64,000 nucleotides of DNA from Prinia subflava (lineage: Eukaryota > Chordata > Aves > Passeriformes > Cisticolidae): contig NC_086257.1 of the NCBI RefSeq assembly GCF_021018805.1, positions 19,753,193-19,817,192 on the forward strand, written 5' to 3'. Made by a program: the position numbers and the translations under genes. Below, piece by piece: positions 26,270 to 38,728 of the stretch. The notes beneath the pieces were generated by a model. It searched no databases and was not told the DNA's origin. It saw only the letters and a list, made by a program, of their open reading frames with translations. Position 1 is the first letter of the stretch, and every line of letters begins with the position of its first letter.

Positions 26270-28945
26270 TAATTTAACATTCAGATCAGCTTGTTCTTTC
26301 AGAACACAGCTTAATGTCAACTCTGTTTTTCTGGAGGAAAAAACAGCAAACTAAAAAGGTAATTGACATTGAGGGTGTACTAAAAATGAAAGATATGGAC
26401 AATCTGTGATCTGGGAATTGTGCTGGACTAAAGGTGTAGTGGGTTTTATTTCAAAAGCATTTTTGTTTTCAAGTACCAGCGAGTTGTGCAGCCAGTATGC
26501 TGTAAAAACACAGATATCTGCAGCTCATTACTATTATTACTTGAAATGTCTTTATAGATACAAGGCCAAGTCATGAACCTATTAGGCTAAAAATAGCACA
26601 GAAAGCATAAGTTCTAAGTCAGTCTGCAATTGAAGTGTACATGTGGTTCACCACAGCTCTGAATATCTGCAGAAAGGCAAAAATACCTCTGAGCTCCACG
26701 CTTCTGTCAGCAGCAAATCAGAGTGGTCCAGCCCCTCCATTTCCTTCCTTTTCCACTGAGACAGGGGTGTGCTGGCCCTGCCAGGACTGTCACTGCCTGC
26801 ATGTGCTGAAAAGGCAGTGAGCTGAAATCAAATTTTTCTTCATTTCCCCTGTACCACAGCAGTGATTTGTGTACCAGGGTGTCCATGCTGCCACTCCAGA
26901 AGTGTGGCATCCTTCTCTTTGCATTGTTGAGGCATTTTACAAAGGAAAATCAGAATCATTCTTTTGTTTCTACAGATGGGAAAGGTACAAAAGCATGGAG
27001 TGACTTGCTCCAGAAGGATGGATGTCTTGTCTTTTTCATGGATCATTAGTTAATATAATACAACACAAGCTTGCTTAGCCTCTTGACATGAACATTTTTA
27101 GGTTCTACAAGTGAAAGATAGAATTAACTGGCTCATTGCTAGACAGAAAATGAGGCAGAGATGATACCCAAGAGGCTCAGTTCTGAATCACCTTTTTTTA
27201 ATCACTGTCTGGCACTTGGTTGTGTGCTCTGTTTATGGTGTGCTATTTGTGTAAACTCCCTGGAGAGGAGGCTTTTAATTGTGGTACCATCCACGGGAAC
27301 TACTGATTAATTCATAAGAAGCACAGAGTAAAAAATATGCAATATCCTGTGAGAAGAAATAAAACAGACTGAACTTCATCTGCTGTGTGCTTCATGCTCA
27401 TTGTCTGGGACAGGAATAACTTCCAAAAGCTCAGAGAGCAATTTGGCCACCCTTGCTGGTCTGTAGTGTGTCCTCACATTCTCTACACCAGGATACATTT
27501 TGTGCTGTGAATTATTCTGCTCTGACATTGTTTTGACATAGTTTTAACATACCTGTAACCTGTGGCTTGGTGTAGGGGGGTCAGGCCAGAGGCCAGCAGG
27601 GAAATGGGATTTGTAATTCTAAAGGATCTTGTTCCATCATAGGAAATTGCCTCTCAAAGCTCCTGCTTAGCAGCCTGCAGTCGTGTACTGGGAAGCTGAA
27701 TAATAGCTGAGAGTGATGTAAACCAGCTTGGTCTGCACTAAATCTGGGGTTACACTTGATGCAGTAACTCTGCACTGTTTTAAATAACAGTGCTATGTCC
27801 TAGAGAAGATCAGAAATATCCCTGCACATGAGGAGAAAGTAATAGATACAGTTAATGAAAACACTTAAAAAGAAAGTCAACACAAAAACTGGTAGATGAG
27901 GTAGAGATTTTTGCATTCCAATAAGAAGCTTAGATACAGTAATTAAAACATTCTTTTCTACGTGTACAGTATATTTTATATCAGCTGTGTCCTGAAGCCA
28001 GACTACAAGTCTATCAATAAAAGCATTTGTCATGTATTTACAAAATACACCCCCCAAGCTTATTTGGATTACATGAATCCTTTTAAGGCTGTACAGAAAT
28101 GTGGCATGTGTAGGCAGACATATTGACAATCCATGTCCAGGAGCATTAAAAATAAATAAGCAAGGGAGAAGATAAGTACAGAGAAGGATTTTGTACGTCC
28201 AAGTTAATGCAGCATGTCAGGGAGCTGATCTGTCCTCCACCCTCCCACAGATTGAACCATACATTATTTCTTACTACTAACACAGACAAGTATTTCATTA
28301 TGACTCTTCATTATAGTCTCAGAGAGACTTTGCCAACTGTGCACCACACTCTTCTGCTCTGAAATATATTGGCTTAAAATCCTTTAGTTGTAAAGCATGC
28401 TTATTGACACTATATTTCTTCTGTTTATTTACCTCATTACTCACTTATGGTGCTCTTCTCATGTTAGTCTGACTTTGTATTGACAATTTTACAGTTAAAT
28501 TGTACAAGCCATTCCTGTCAAGACCTGTTCTTGTAGTTGGTTGCAAAAACTGAGTAAGAAACTCTTAGTTCAAATCAAAATATTCCATAATGCAAAAGAC
28601 ACTAAAAGTCTGCAGAGTATCTGTCAGCTTAATTGCTAGCCAAGATGGCGAGGCTTGCAAAGTCCTAACCCTCTTTAAACAGACATAAATAGGGAAAAAA
28701 ATTAAATACATACAATAAATAATGAAATACACATTGATAAATGTTATTTTGTGTTACCAGAAAAAAAATGACAGTTTATGAGGGGAAAAAAAGCGAATAA
28801 ATAGGAAAGCTATAAGAAATTAAAAATAATTTGAACCAATCTTACTTCCTTATTTTCATAATTAATTATGGTTCATTAATTATAATTAATAACTAATTTC
28901 TAATATTTGTGTTGGCAGCTGACCAAGAAATCAGATACATTTTGC

Positions 28946-28953
28946 TGACGTCA
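28946..28953. promoter_or_regulatory. Perfect CRE palindrome TGACGTCA
   Basis: The full 8-bp cAMP-response element consensus, TGACGTCA, occurs within TTTGCTGACGTCAATAAAAC. It follows an AT-rich block (28855-28910) with several TAATTA and ATTAAT cores. The central CpG is kept in CpG-depleted surroundings. Full CRE sites bind CREB/ATF family proteins. No promoter or transcript start is recognisable nearby, so activity is unproven and an 8-mer can occur by chance in 64 kb (roughly once). Confidence 0.4.
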
Positions 28954-30571
28954 ATAAAACCACTTGGGCTAAATTCTGCTTTAGTCCCTGTCAGAATGTG
29001 GCCCTCCATCAACTTCAGCAGGGCTCCTACAATCTATTTAGGTGACAAAATTCAGCATGTACAATACCCTTAGGACATTGTATTACCTGCAAGCAGTGTC
29101 TGAGAGATGGAGGAGGTGAAAGCAAAGCTCTGCTGAGGTTTGAGCAGGGTGGGATTTCACTGCACCTCACTGCAGGAAGTAGTTTAATTCTGTGTTTCAC
29201 CAGTGTTAAGCAGTACACAAAAAAGCACACTGGTGAATTACAAAATGCAGCTCTCCTCACAATGCTCACAATGTTATTTTGCTGCTCAAGGAGCTCTAAA
29301 AGGAGCACAGAGAGAGAAGGGGGTGGGAGAGCTGGAACACTTCTATTAACCTATTAACTCACAGCCCCCCAGGGCTTGTTCATCACGGTGCCTATCAAAG
29401 TGTCACTCTTTTCTATTACCTTCTCCTTCAGAAGATGTCTGTCTATCATTGTCATGCTCTTCCAGCAGGATTATCCATCATTTTGGGTGAAGCCAAATCA
29501 TTCATTTTCATGGCTGTCGCTGTTAGCGAGCTGGGATGGGGAAAAAAAGTGTTTTTACTCAACAAAAGATAAATGATGGAATTTCACTCTTAATCATTTT
29601 CTTTTATTACTTAATCCAAAAGGTTGGGAGGAGGCTCTGCAGTTTATTACACCACCAGTCACAGGCACCATTATATTTCAGGGTGTAGCGATACATCCTG
29701 CTTTCCAGCAGCTTATAAAACCAGCCATAAACATTAACTCCAGGCAAGAGTTTGTCACACTGCTCTTGATTCAGAGCAGTGGTTGACTCCTGTGGTTAGC
29801 ACTGGGATATCCCTTCCAGGGTTTGTTTTTTTTTTGAGTTAGGTTGAGGTAACTGGAAATCACCATGGGTGGGTGTGATGAGCTGCAGCCTTGTGGTGTC
29901 CTGCAAGGGATTTCACCAACGCCAGTTCTGCCTAAATGTCAGGCTCAGAGCACCTTGATCTAGGTCATTATGATTTCAATTATGTCTTGCAACAAGCAGG
30001 ACAACACCAGGCACACCCTTCTTATCAGCAATTTTTTTTAAATTAAATTTTTAAAGAAAATAATCATGTTGTTTAGTCCCATCCGCCTCAGCCATTAAAC
30101 CAGATGGACAGAATAAGGTGAACCTTCCAGAAGTTTGGACATCATTGTTTTTTCACTGTTCACTGCCCTAACACACATTTCATTATCCACATACCTACTA
30201 AAGTTATCAGAAGAATTTATGCTGAAATGTGTAGATATTTCAGAAAATGTATTAAATAAGGCAAATAGCCCAAGTTGCGCCCTATTCCATATTAATGTCC
30301 TGCAAAAGTCAGTCTCAAATCTTGATAATGTACAAATTAAGGGACTTGTGTAAAGAAAAATGATGAGTCTCTGCTTTTGGCTTACTCCATGTTGAATAAA
30401 TCCTCACCAGTTCTCCATTTTTGGAGATGGGGATTTTTTCTCTATTTTTTTAAGGATGTGCATCTTTATATTGACTCCCCAATCACAGGAAACTAAAACC
30501 CATTGCCCCTATTCCTTCACAAATAACTACTAAATTTAGATAGTCTGTTCCCTACCTCTGCCTTGGCTGCC

Positions 30572-30624
30572 TATTATTATTGTTGTTGTTATTATTATTA
30601 TCATCATTATCATTATTATTATTA
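30572..30624 (+). repeat. Trinucleotide microsatellite (ATT/GTT/ATC)n
   Basis: About 53 bp of TNN trinucleotides in the same register: ATT units, then three GTT, more ATT, then ATC and ATT units. Interruptions suggest an old, stabilised array. Confidence 0.9.
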
Positions 30625-32354
30625 AAAGTTTTTGAGACTCATTGACTCTGAGCTAACTTCTGCCATTTTAGATTTGGTAAAAACTGGATGCACGTTCAGA
30701 ATTTATTAGCCATTGGTATGCAAGGAGCTTCAAACTGATTAAAACTAGTCATGGGCAAAATACTTGGAGTAGTAATTGTGGCTGCTGTAATTATGGGGGG
30801 GAAAACTATTATATCAGGGAAGAAAATATCAGAGAATTGTGACAGTCAGGACAAACAGCCTTAGGTCAGTCGTGTGAATGCCTGGCAGCAGCATCCCCTA
30901 GTCTTGGTGAATTCCTTCTCCTACCATGTTCTGACTGGAAGACTAATGAAGTAAATGGGGAATCATCTTTTCACTCCACTGGGATTTGGATGAGGCCATG
31001 GGGAAGAGGAAGAGATCCTGGATAGTTCCACATGGTGTCTGGTGTAAACTCCCCACATTCCCAGCCAGATGGGCACAGGAAAGCTCCAGAGCTGAGCCCT
31101 GTTAGCTCACAAAGCCTCTGGAAAGGCAGAGGGAATTATCTTGAACTCAAAACAGCTCTGCTGCAGCCACAGGGCTCCTGACCAGCTTGGCACTTCAACC
31201 AAACAAACATCACATCTGCCTGGTGAAGTGCTCCAACATCTGCCTGAAAAATCCCACGTAAATATACCCATCCCTGTGCAGCTCCCTCACAATCAATGGA
31301 ACACCCCTCACCATCTCAAATGTGACTGCACTGCAAAAGCCCCTAAATATTTGTACAGAACTAGAGCTCAAGAAATAATTACTTGGCTAAATCTTGATAG
31401 TGTGGAGATGATGTCTCATTACTCTGTAGAGTCAATTGCTCAAGTACTACTAAAGACAACACTTGAGAAACATTGAGTGTCTTTTCATAATCACACTCCC
31501 AAGAGCTGCATTTGCCAGTGCTGTCCATAAGTGGTTCCAGGATAATTGTGCTAACCTAATAAAACCATATGTCAAATCCCACAGAACACTTGAAAATCAA
31601 CTGGCACTCTTAAAATGCAAAATTTGGGCTTTTTAAATTAAAACTTGTACTTTTTACCTTCTCAGACTCTCTTCCCTCCCCAAGAATCTGTATATTCAAT
31701 ATGATAGATGTTCATTCCATAGCATCCTCAAAGGATCTGTAAAGGTTCTTATTTTGAAGGTGCTGATTATACAGCCTGTGATCTCAGCATCCTGGTGCTT
31801 TCACCTTCCTCTCAGTGGAGGGTAAGGAGGTTTTTCCTACAGATATCCACAGGTACCTGAAGGGATTCATCTTAGGCTTTTGAACTCAATGACCACCATA
31901 AATTTTCTGGGAGGAAGACAACTACATCCTCCCTTTCGTAATTACATTTTTAAAATAGATTCTGAGAACATTTGGAATGCTTCCTTTGATTCTTTCAAAA
32001 TTCCTTACATTTTCCTTGCTTTTGTTTCAGCAATGGCACTCAGTAGATAGATCTCAGTAATACCTACATAGTAAAAAAGTTCACCAAAATTACTATCCAG
32101 TTTTTATACTGTCAAGAACAATTAAGCAAAACTCTGCAGGAGTTAGGGTGGATACACCTCCCTTGACTCATCAGGTGAGCCATACCCCTGACAAGCAGCA
32201 CAAAGTGAAGATTCACCTAAATTCTCCCAAGTCACTGCCAGTCCTGCCTAAAAAAGCATAATTCCCATCTCCAGCTTCAGGCTGACAATCCCAGACACAG
32301 AATTCTACCACGAGGCACTAGGATCTGGTCTGCCCTTGGTTAATATAGTAACAA

Positions 32355-32394
32355 CACTCATATGGGTGGGAATTTGCACTCATATGGGTGGGAA
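32355..32394 (+). repeat. 22-bp tandem duplication
   Basis: CACTCATATGGGTGGGAA occurs at 32355-32372 and again at 32377-32394, a period of 22 bp with no mismatch across the 18 shared bases. Perfect identity suggests a recent local duplication. Confidence 0.9.
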
Positions 32395-34821
32395 GTGGTG
32401 CAAAAGGAGTGGAAGCAGTGTGGGATAAAGGCTGGGTGGGTGTCTGTACCCATGCTGGCCCTGTGCAGTCACTCCCAGAGTCTGTGCAGGGGATTTCCCT
32501 CAGTTCTGGGTCCAGCCTCTGCACATCCAGAGGCAGCTCAGATCCACCCACCCTCCACACACACCATGTGCGAAAAAAGCCTTTTCCTCTCGACCTTTAG
32601 CCTCACATAAAAAAAGAGACTCAGCAGGCTTTCCAGGGATCTAATTTGCTTGCCAGTTAAGTAATAGATGTTGGACTGTACTTGGGATAAATGTCGAGAA
32701 ATTTCCACCAAAACTTTTCGTAAGATCTGTTGAGGTCTCTTTAAAACGTAGGGGGAAAAAAATCTCAAGGAAAGCTGCCTTGAGTCAGGGGAATGTGTTT
32801 GTAGAACACCAAGGACTCACATTTGGAGGACACCAAGTCCACCTTGCAGTGCTATGATCCTACAGCACCTTGAGAAAATCAACTGCTCATCAAAAAGGAA
32901 TTCCCATCTGCAGCCACAGCAAAACAGGAAAGTGTTACACTCTGATTTACCAGACACGTCCCACATATATGAAGATCACAGATGGTAAAGTTTCAATCAA
33001 ATATAGGTGTTCTGGGTATTTGCTGCTACAGAGTAAATAAAAATCATATTAAAATAGACAAAAGAAACTGACAAGGAAAGTATTAAACTTAAGCAAACCC
33101 AGCAATGATGATAGAAATGGATGTGGATTCTGAATTTCTGGAATAATTCAGTGGTTTCTGTAACCCAGGAAAAAAAAAAAAAGACAGTTCATGAATAGCT
33201 TCAAAAGACACCATTTCTATAAAGGAAACTCATGGATTTTTAACTGCAGTTCACAAAAACAAGTCATTCACTCATCTTTTGGAACCGCTGGTTAGAATGA
33301 GAGCAGGGATGGATATGGCCAGAAGGGTCTAATTTAAATAATATTTAAAAGAAATCAAGATTTATTTTCCATAGTAGAAGAGGTGTCTTTTCCTTGTGAT
33401 GCTTCTTGTTCTAAATGCCGACTCAGTCAAGTTCATAAAAAACAACCATCTGAACTAACAAACTTTTTCTTTAATTATGAGTACAAAGTCACTTGTTCAC
33501 TGTCAGAAATTTAATTACAATTAGAGACACTGAACATCAGTGGAACACAATTTCTGTTTGCTGTTTTAAACAGACATAATGAAGCAGAATCTTCATTTTT
33601 CAAATATGCCTCAAACTGAGTTTGTCCCCGATCAAAAACCAGAGAGATTTGATCCCCTCTCTCACCAACCCCCCTCAAGAGGGTTAGAGTAAAAAAAAAA
33701 ATGAAAATCAGATGAAACATTACTCTGAGCCATCAGCCTCATTCTCTAACACCCTGTAGAGGTGACATGGGGCCATGCACATTCCCCTTTTTGGGTCTGA
33801 CATCTAAGAATTGACATCCCCATGGATGGGCCTCAGAGAGGGAGAAGGGAATCTTTTCTCCTGGCGTTAATTTTTCAGCTGAGAAGCGGCAATGGGGGCA
33901 CAGCACCAGCACAAGGAAACTCCTCGTGTTCCTGTAAATGAGAGCAGCAGTGACTGAGCAGGCTGCAGGGGGACTGGGAGGGCACAGTCAGAGCAGTGAG
34001 GTGCTGGTCTGGCACCCAGGATGTGGTGTCAGCACACACCCCTGGGCAGCCTCAACCCTCCCTGACAGATCACCCATCCCTGAGCAGGGCCGGCTGGAAA
34101 AATCTGCCCCAGGGTGGCACCTTCCCAACAGACTGTGAAAAATCCCAATAAAAATTAAGGGAATGGGAGGGACCTCTGCTTGAATTTTGTTCCTTCAGCT
34201 AAAGCAAATTAGAGCTCTTGCTCCCTGCCTTCAAGGGAGTTTTGCTCTTCTGTTTCAAGGTTCCTTTGAGTTAGTCTCAATAGTGGAGTTCTATGAAGAA
34301 GGCTCTAAAACACTGCCCTTTATAACTGAAAATATAAAGCCGTGTATTAAATTATTTTCAACAAAATACCCAGCTTAGCATGGTCTTTTCCTTCTCACCC
34401 CAGTATTCTACTTTCTTGTCAACAGTATCTGGTTTTCTTTCTTTTATTCTGCTCTAAACTATTTTATTTCTGTGGTGTTTCTATGTAGTAGCGCTAGTTA
34501 TATTTTATTGTCACACATTTTTACTACGTTGTGTAACACTCTACAAAATCATTTTATGCAACACTTGGGTGTATCTACACGTAACCCTGAGATTAGGTTT
34601 TCCCTCTGATTGTGTTTTCTGCCTCCAGCTCTGTGCAGTGCACAGGGATTGTCAAGGGGAGGATTTCCACTGACTTAACTGACAGCTGGAGAATGCCTGT
34701 AACTGCTGAATTTGAACTTTGTGTTGGTATTGTGCCCAAGTCTAAAGAATTTCATTAAAAAACCCCTCAAAATCAAAAGCAAACAGCAAAAAAATTCCCT
34801 CCACTCTTCAGGTAAGGTGCA

Positions 34822-34848
34822 TTTTTTTCTTCTTTTTTTTTTTTTTTA
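34822..34848 (+). repeat. Poly-T tract
   Basis: About 27 bp of T with two C interruptions. Simple low-complexity repeat. Confidence 0.85.
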
Positions 34849-37800
34849 ATAAAGACTTACTTTCTGCATTGTTAATGCACTGATGGCAATGGAGGATTTA
34901 AAAAACCAACCTCCTTTCCTCCCACTACCCTCCCACTCAATTTATAAACAGGTAGCAACTACTGTAAATTTCTGTCATTTTTCAAATAACAAAGGATAAC
35001 TTCCTAGAGCAGCAAGTTCTGAGAACCATTTAGTTTTCTCCAGTTGTGACAGCTCTTGTTTTTAATTTTGGGGACTTCCAGTTGAATAAACCTTGACAAA
35101 CAAGACTTGGTCTTTTTGATCTCTTTATAATGAATATCTATAGGTAAATCTGTGTATAAGTACCTGCACCGATGTATTTATATGCACATCCATTTATACA
35201 CATTTATCCTAGTCTCACACAAATTTAAACTATTTCTATTATGATATGATTTTTTTTTATTTGTTAAAAAAGCAGCAAAAACATAGTTGCCAAAACAGTT
35301 TACAGTAACAGGGAGAAAAGCAATAACTACAGCAATCACCTAAGCTGGGACCAGCTTTTCAACAAATAAAAAAGTGGACTTTTTCAGACTTCTCCACTAC
35401 CATAAGTAGGGCTTACATCTAAGAATATTTTCTAGCTGTCAGATTCCAACCTGTTATTTGTTGCTGTGGAGAATTTTTCTGTCAGCCTCCCTGTCTGCTT
35501 TTCAAGAGGTTACTAAAGAAAGGTAGAATGGGAGGTGAGACAGATCCTTACTTTTGTAAAGTGAGTTATTTTTCATAATTCTAAAAATAAACATTCTCCC
35601 TAGGACAGACACTTAACTGTCTCAGCTGCAGTTGAAAGTTATGCAGTTGTGTACCAGCAATATCCCAACACTGTAAATTCACCATAAAAAACCAAATTCT
35701 TGGGTTTGAGATGCACAGACCCACAGAAATCGTAGTATGTGCAGGTTTTTGGTAGTGACAAGGCAGCTGTGACTGCAGTGACAAAAGCAGCTGTAGAAGG
35801 TGGAGGAGCAGGGCAGATCTGCTCCCTGTGTGCAGAGGGGTCAGGTCACTGTCAGAGATGAGGCAGGAGAGGGAACCAGCTGCAGTCTGAGCTCAGAGCA
35901 TCACGTTAGCACAGTGTTTGTGTGGAGGAATTGTGTGTGAGCCAGGGGTGGTGTGGGCAGAAATACAAACACCAGATTTGACAACTCCCAAGGGCATGGC
36001 AGGAGGGAGAGGATCAGGAGCAGATCAGCAGCATCCTCCACGTGTGTTAGAGATAAAATGGAGCCCCTGTGCACTGGTGGATATGAGAAAAAACATGTGT
36101 CTAATGGCCTTTGCCTTTTCTTTATCTTCCAGTCAGCCCCTGCACTGCACACAGACTGTCCACAGCAGCACATCCTGCTGATGGAGCCCAGCAGGTGAAA
36201 ATACTGAACCACCACCCAGCACTAACAGAGAAATAACCCTGTTCTGGTGAGACCCTCATGCCACAAACACACAGCAATGCAGAGCCAGGGCACGGGAACC
36301 ACTTTGCACTGGGAGGGGCAAGAGGCACCTCCACTAACAGAGCAGGGCCCTGGCCATGCTCAGCTTTTTGCTTGTAGAAACAGGGAACTCCAAAACCACA
36401 TAAGACATCATTTATGCCTTGCAATCACAGAGCCAGATGAGGATAACTCACTCATAACTTGAAGGACTACTGGAGAAACCAAGGACATCATGCTGAAAGC
36501 AAGATACTGCAGTGGGTCCAGTGAATCCACTGTGATTTACCCTATGAACTAAATAAAAACACTGCTAAGGGGGGGGAAATACAGAATTAAAAATTAAAAC
36601 CTTAGGCTTTCAGAAAGCCTTACAGACAACTTGATTTTGGATAATAACACATCCTCCATGCCCTTCCTCCTTCATTAACCTTTATTCTTTTTTTATTAGC
36701 AGTCCTGGCACTGTGGTGCTGAACTGAGCCCAGCAGGCTGTCCAGGCAATGACATTTCAGAGACTGGGAGAGCAGCACAGCCCATGTGAATTTAACATTA
36801 TCCTGAGTTTTTTAACTTCACAGCAGGAGGAAAACTGGCCTGTTCCTTTGGTACCTTGGAGAGAGAGAAGAACAAAAGTGGTACTGGGGGGTGGGAGCAT
36901 GACAGGGAGACAGGAAACTTAATTAGAAAGAGAAAACAAATCAGAAAAATATACCAATGACATTTTGATAATCTGGAAAGCAGACATCACATCTCAGGCA
37001 AAACATTAGATTACACATTCTTTTCTCTCTAAACTCTATCCTTGTGGAGACTATAGGAAATAAGCTGAAGGTTTTTGGCTGCTACATCTTCCTCTTTCAT
37101 TGAACATTAGCAAAGTCTTTGATAGGTTACTTTAGACACAGATAGGCATAGGACAGGAAAGGACCAAAATAATTCTTTGAGTTCATCCCTTCACCCCAAG
37201 AGTAAAATGATCATTAAATGCCATCTTTTACTAGTCTGTCAGTATATTGGTTGGTTAATACTGATGAACCAACCATGAAAAATACTCAACTGCCCTTAAA
37301 ATGTACCTGTCAAACAACCAGGCTCTCTATATTCAGCTTTTTTTTTCATTTTCAGACAAAAGCTTTGTCAAAAGGTTGTAGGGAAATTAAAATTTAGGCT
37401 CTTGTTTGGGGTTTTGACTGCTCTGATAGAAATAATGATAGAGTAATAACTATTACAATTGTGTAATATTTATATCATGAAAAGACTCTCTATTTCTATT
37501 CTCTATTTCCTCTTACCCTTCACTGGATATTTCTTGTTAAGGTTTGTTTGCTGTTCACCAGTAATTTTTCCTTGCATCAGAAAGAATGGCTGCACTTTAC
37601 CAAACAGGAAACATTCTTCTCAGAGGGGTAACAGCTCTCATCCCCATCTCCTCTTTCAAAATCCAGATATGGAAAGGCAGAACGGCTTGTCCTGGGGGGG
37701 TCTAACAGTACAGCAAGGATCTAAATGAAGAACCACGTTCCTTAATTGTCCTGAACATCCTGAACATGCCAGATGCAGCTCCATTTTCTGCTCTGATGTC

Positions 37801-38682
37801 CAAATTCCAGTCCTGTAGAAGCCAGGATGTTTTAACACCTCCTGCTCTGCTGTGGGCTAAGCAACTCACACCATATTCCAGCAAACTGCTGGGCCAGTGC
37901 TCCAGAGATAAACAAAAAGGCCAACAAAAGACACTCCACCCTATCAGGCTATGCTAATAATGCAGCTATCAGGTTTGCCATGATCACTGCATTGTTTCTT
38001 TATACAACCTTTATTTGTCTTTTTTATGGTACTTTTCCTGCTTGTGCTAGATCACAGCTCCTCTAGGATGGATGCCACCTGCTCCCTCCTGTCTCAGCAG
38101 GACAGGAGCTGGTCCCCAGTGAGGACTTGAAGCTTAAAGAAGAAGAATATTTTTAGAGAAAAGGGCTTTAGAAAAGACAATGGTCCCAGTATAAATGAAG
38201 AACCAACAACTTATACAGGGAAAAAGACCATAAAAACCAGAAAACACCAGAGGGGAATTCAGCTGAAGGACCAGAAGCAGCACACAGACCCTGACCCAAA
38301 CTCTTGTGGCATTGCATTGATAGCTGCTGTCCTCACCAGGCTATGAACAATGAGTGCACAAGGCACAGCTGGATTCTGTGAGGCTCTAAAGCCTCTCTGA
38401 AACCCTTTTATGGCACGAAAGAAACAGAAAATCAACATCATTAACAACTGATTACAGGTTGTAGGTTTATACAGAAAGCCTGCATACATGGGCACATTTC
38501 TTATTTCATGTCTTTGACACTTAATATTGGCTTTCATTCATCAATAAATCCCTCCTGTATACACATAAAAATCACTGAAATCATTATGAGAATCCTCAAA
38601 TAGGCTGAAACCTCTGCTGAGCTATTAAGGTGGAAATAACAATGCAAGCTCTTACTTCTGCTAGACAAAGCAAACCATCTGA

Positions 38683-38686
<4 letters not shown>

Positions 38687-38719
<33 letters not shown>

Positions 38720-38728
38720 AAAAAAAAA
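38687..38728 (+). repeat. Poly-A tract, 42 bp
   Basis: A run of 31 consecutive A, then G, then further A. It is the longest uninterrupted homopolymer in the window. No coding sequence or polyadenylation signal just upstream suggests a retrocopy. Confidence 0.93.

Larger units (their letters stand above)
25346..30571. other. Gene-free stretch
   Basis: No supportable gene. A block at 26085-26280 has candidate regulatory character and holds an alternating purine/pyrimidine tract. An AT-rich block at 28855-28990 holds a CRE palindrome. The remaining sequence is unique AT-rich DNA with short chance frames. Confidence 0.6.
30625..38686. other. Gene-free stretch
   Basis: No supportable gene. It contains a 22-bp tandem duplication at 32355-32394, a poly-T tract at 34822-34848 and a moderately GC-rich part at 35800-36400 with short overlapping frames on both strands. 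The 111-codon frame at 31141-31476 (plus) shows no family resemblance or splice context and is probably chance. Confidence 0.58.

Noticed and set aside
31141..31476. 111-codon plus-strand frame of ordinary composition
   Set aside because: No motif, no splice acceptor or donor at its ends, and no Kozak-like start.
38687..38728. Poly-A run considered as the tail of a processed pseudogene
   Set aside because: The bases upstream have no coding frame or AATAAA in the right place, and I saw no flanking target-site duplication.
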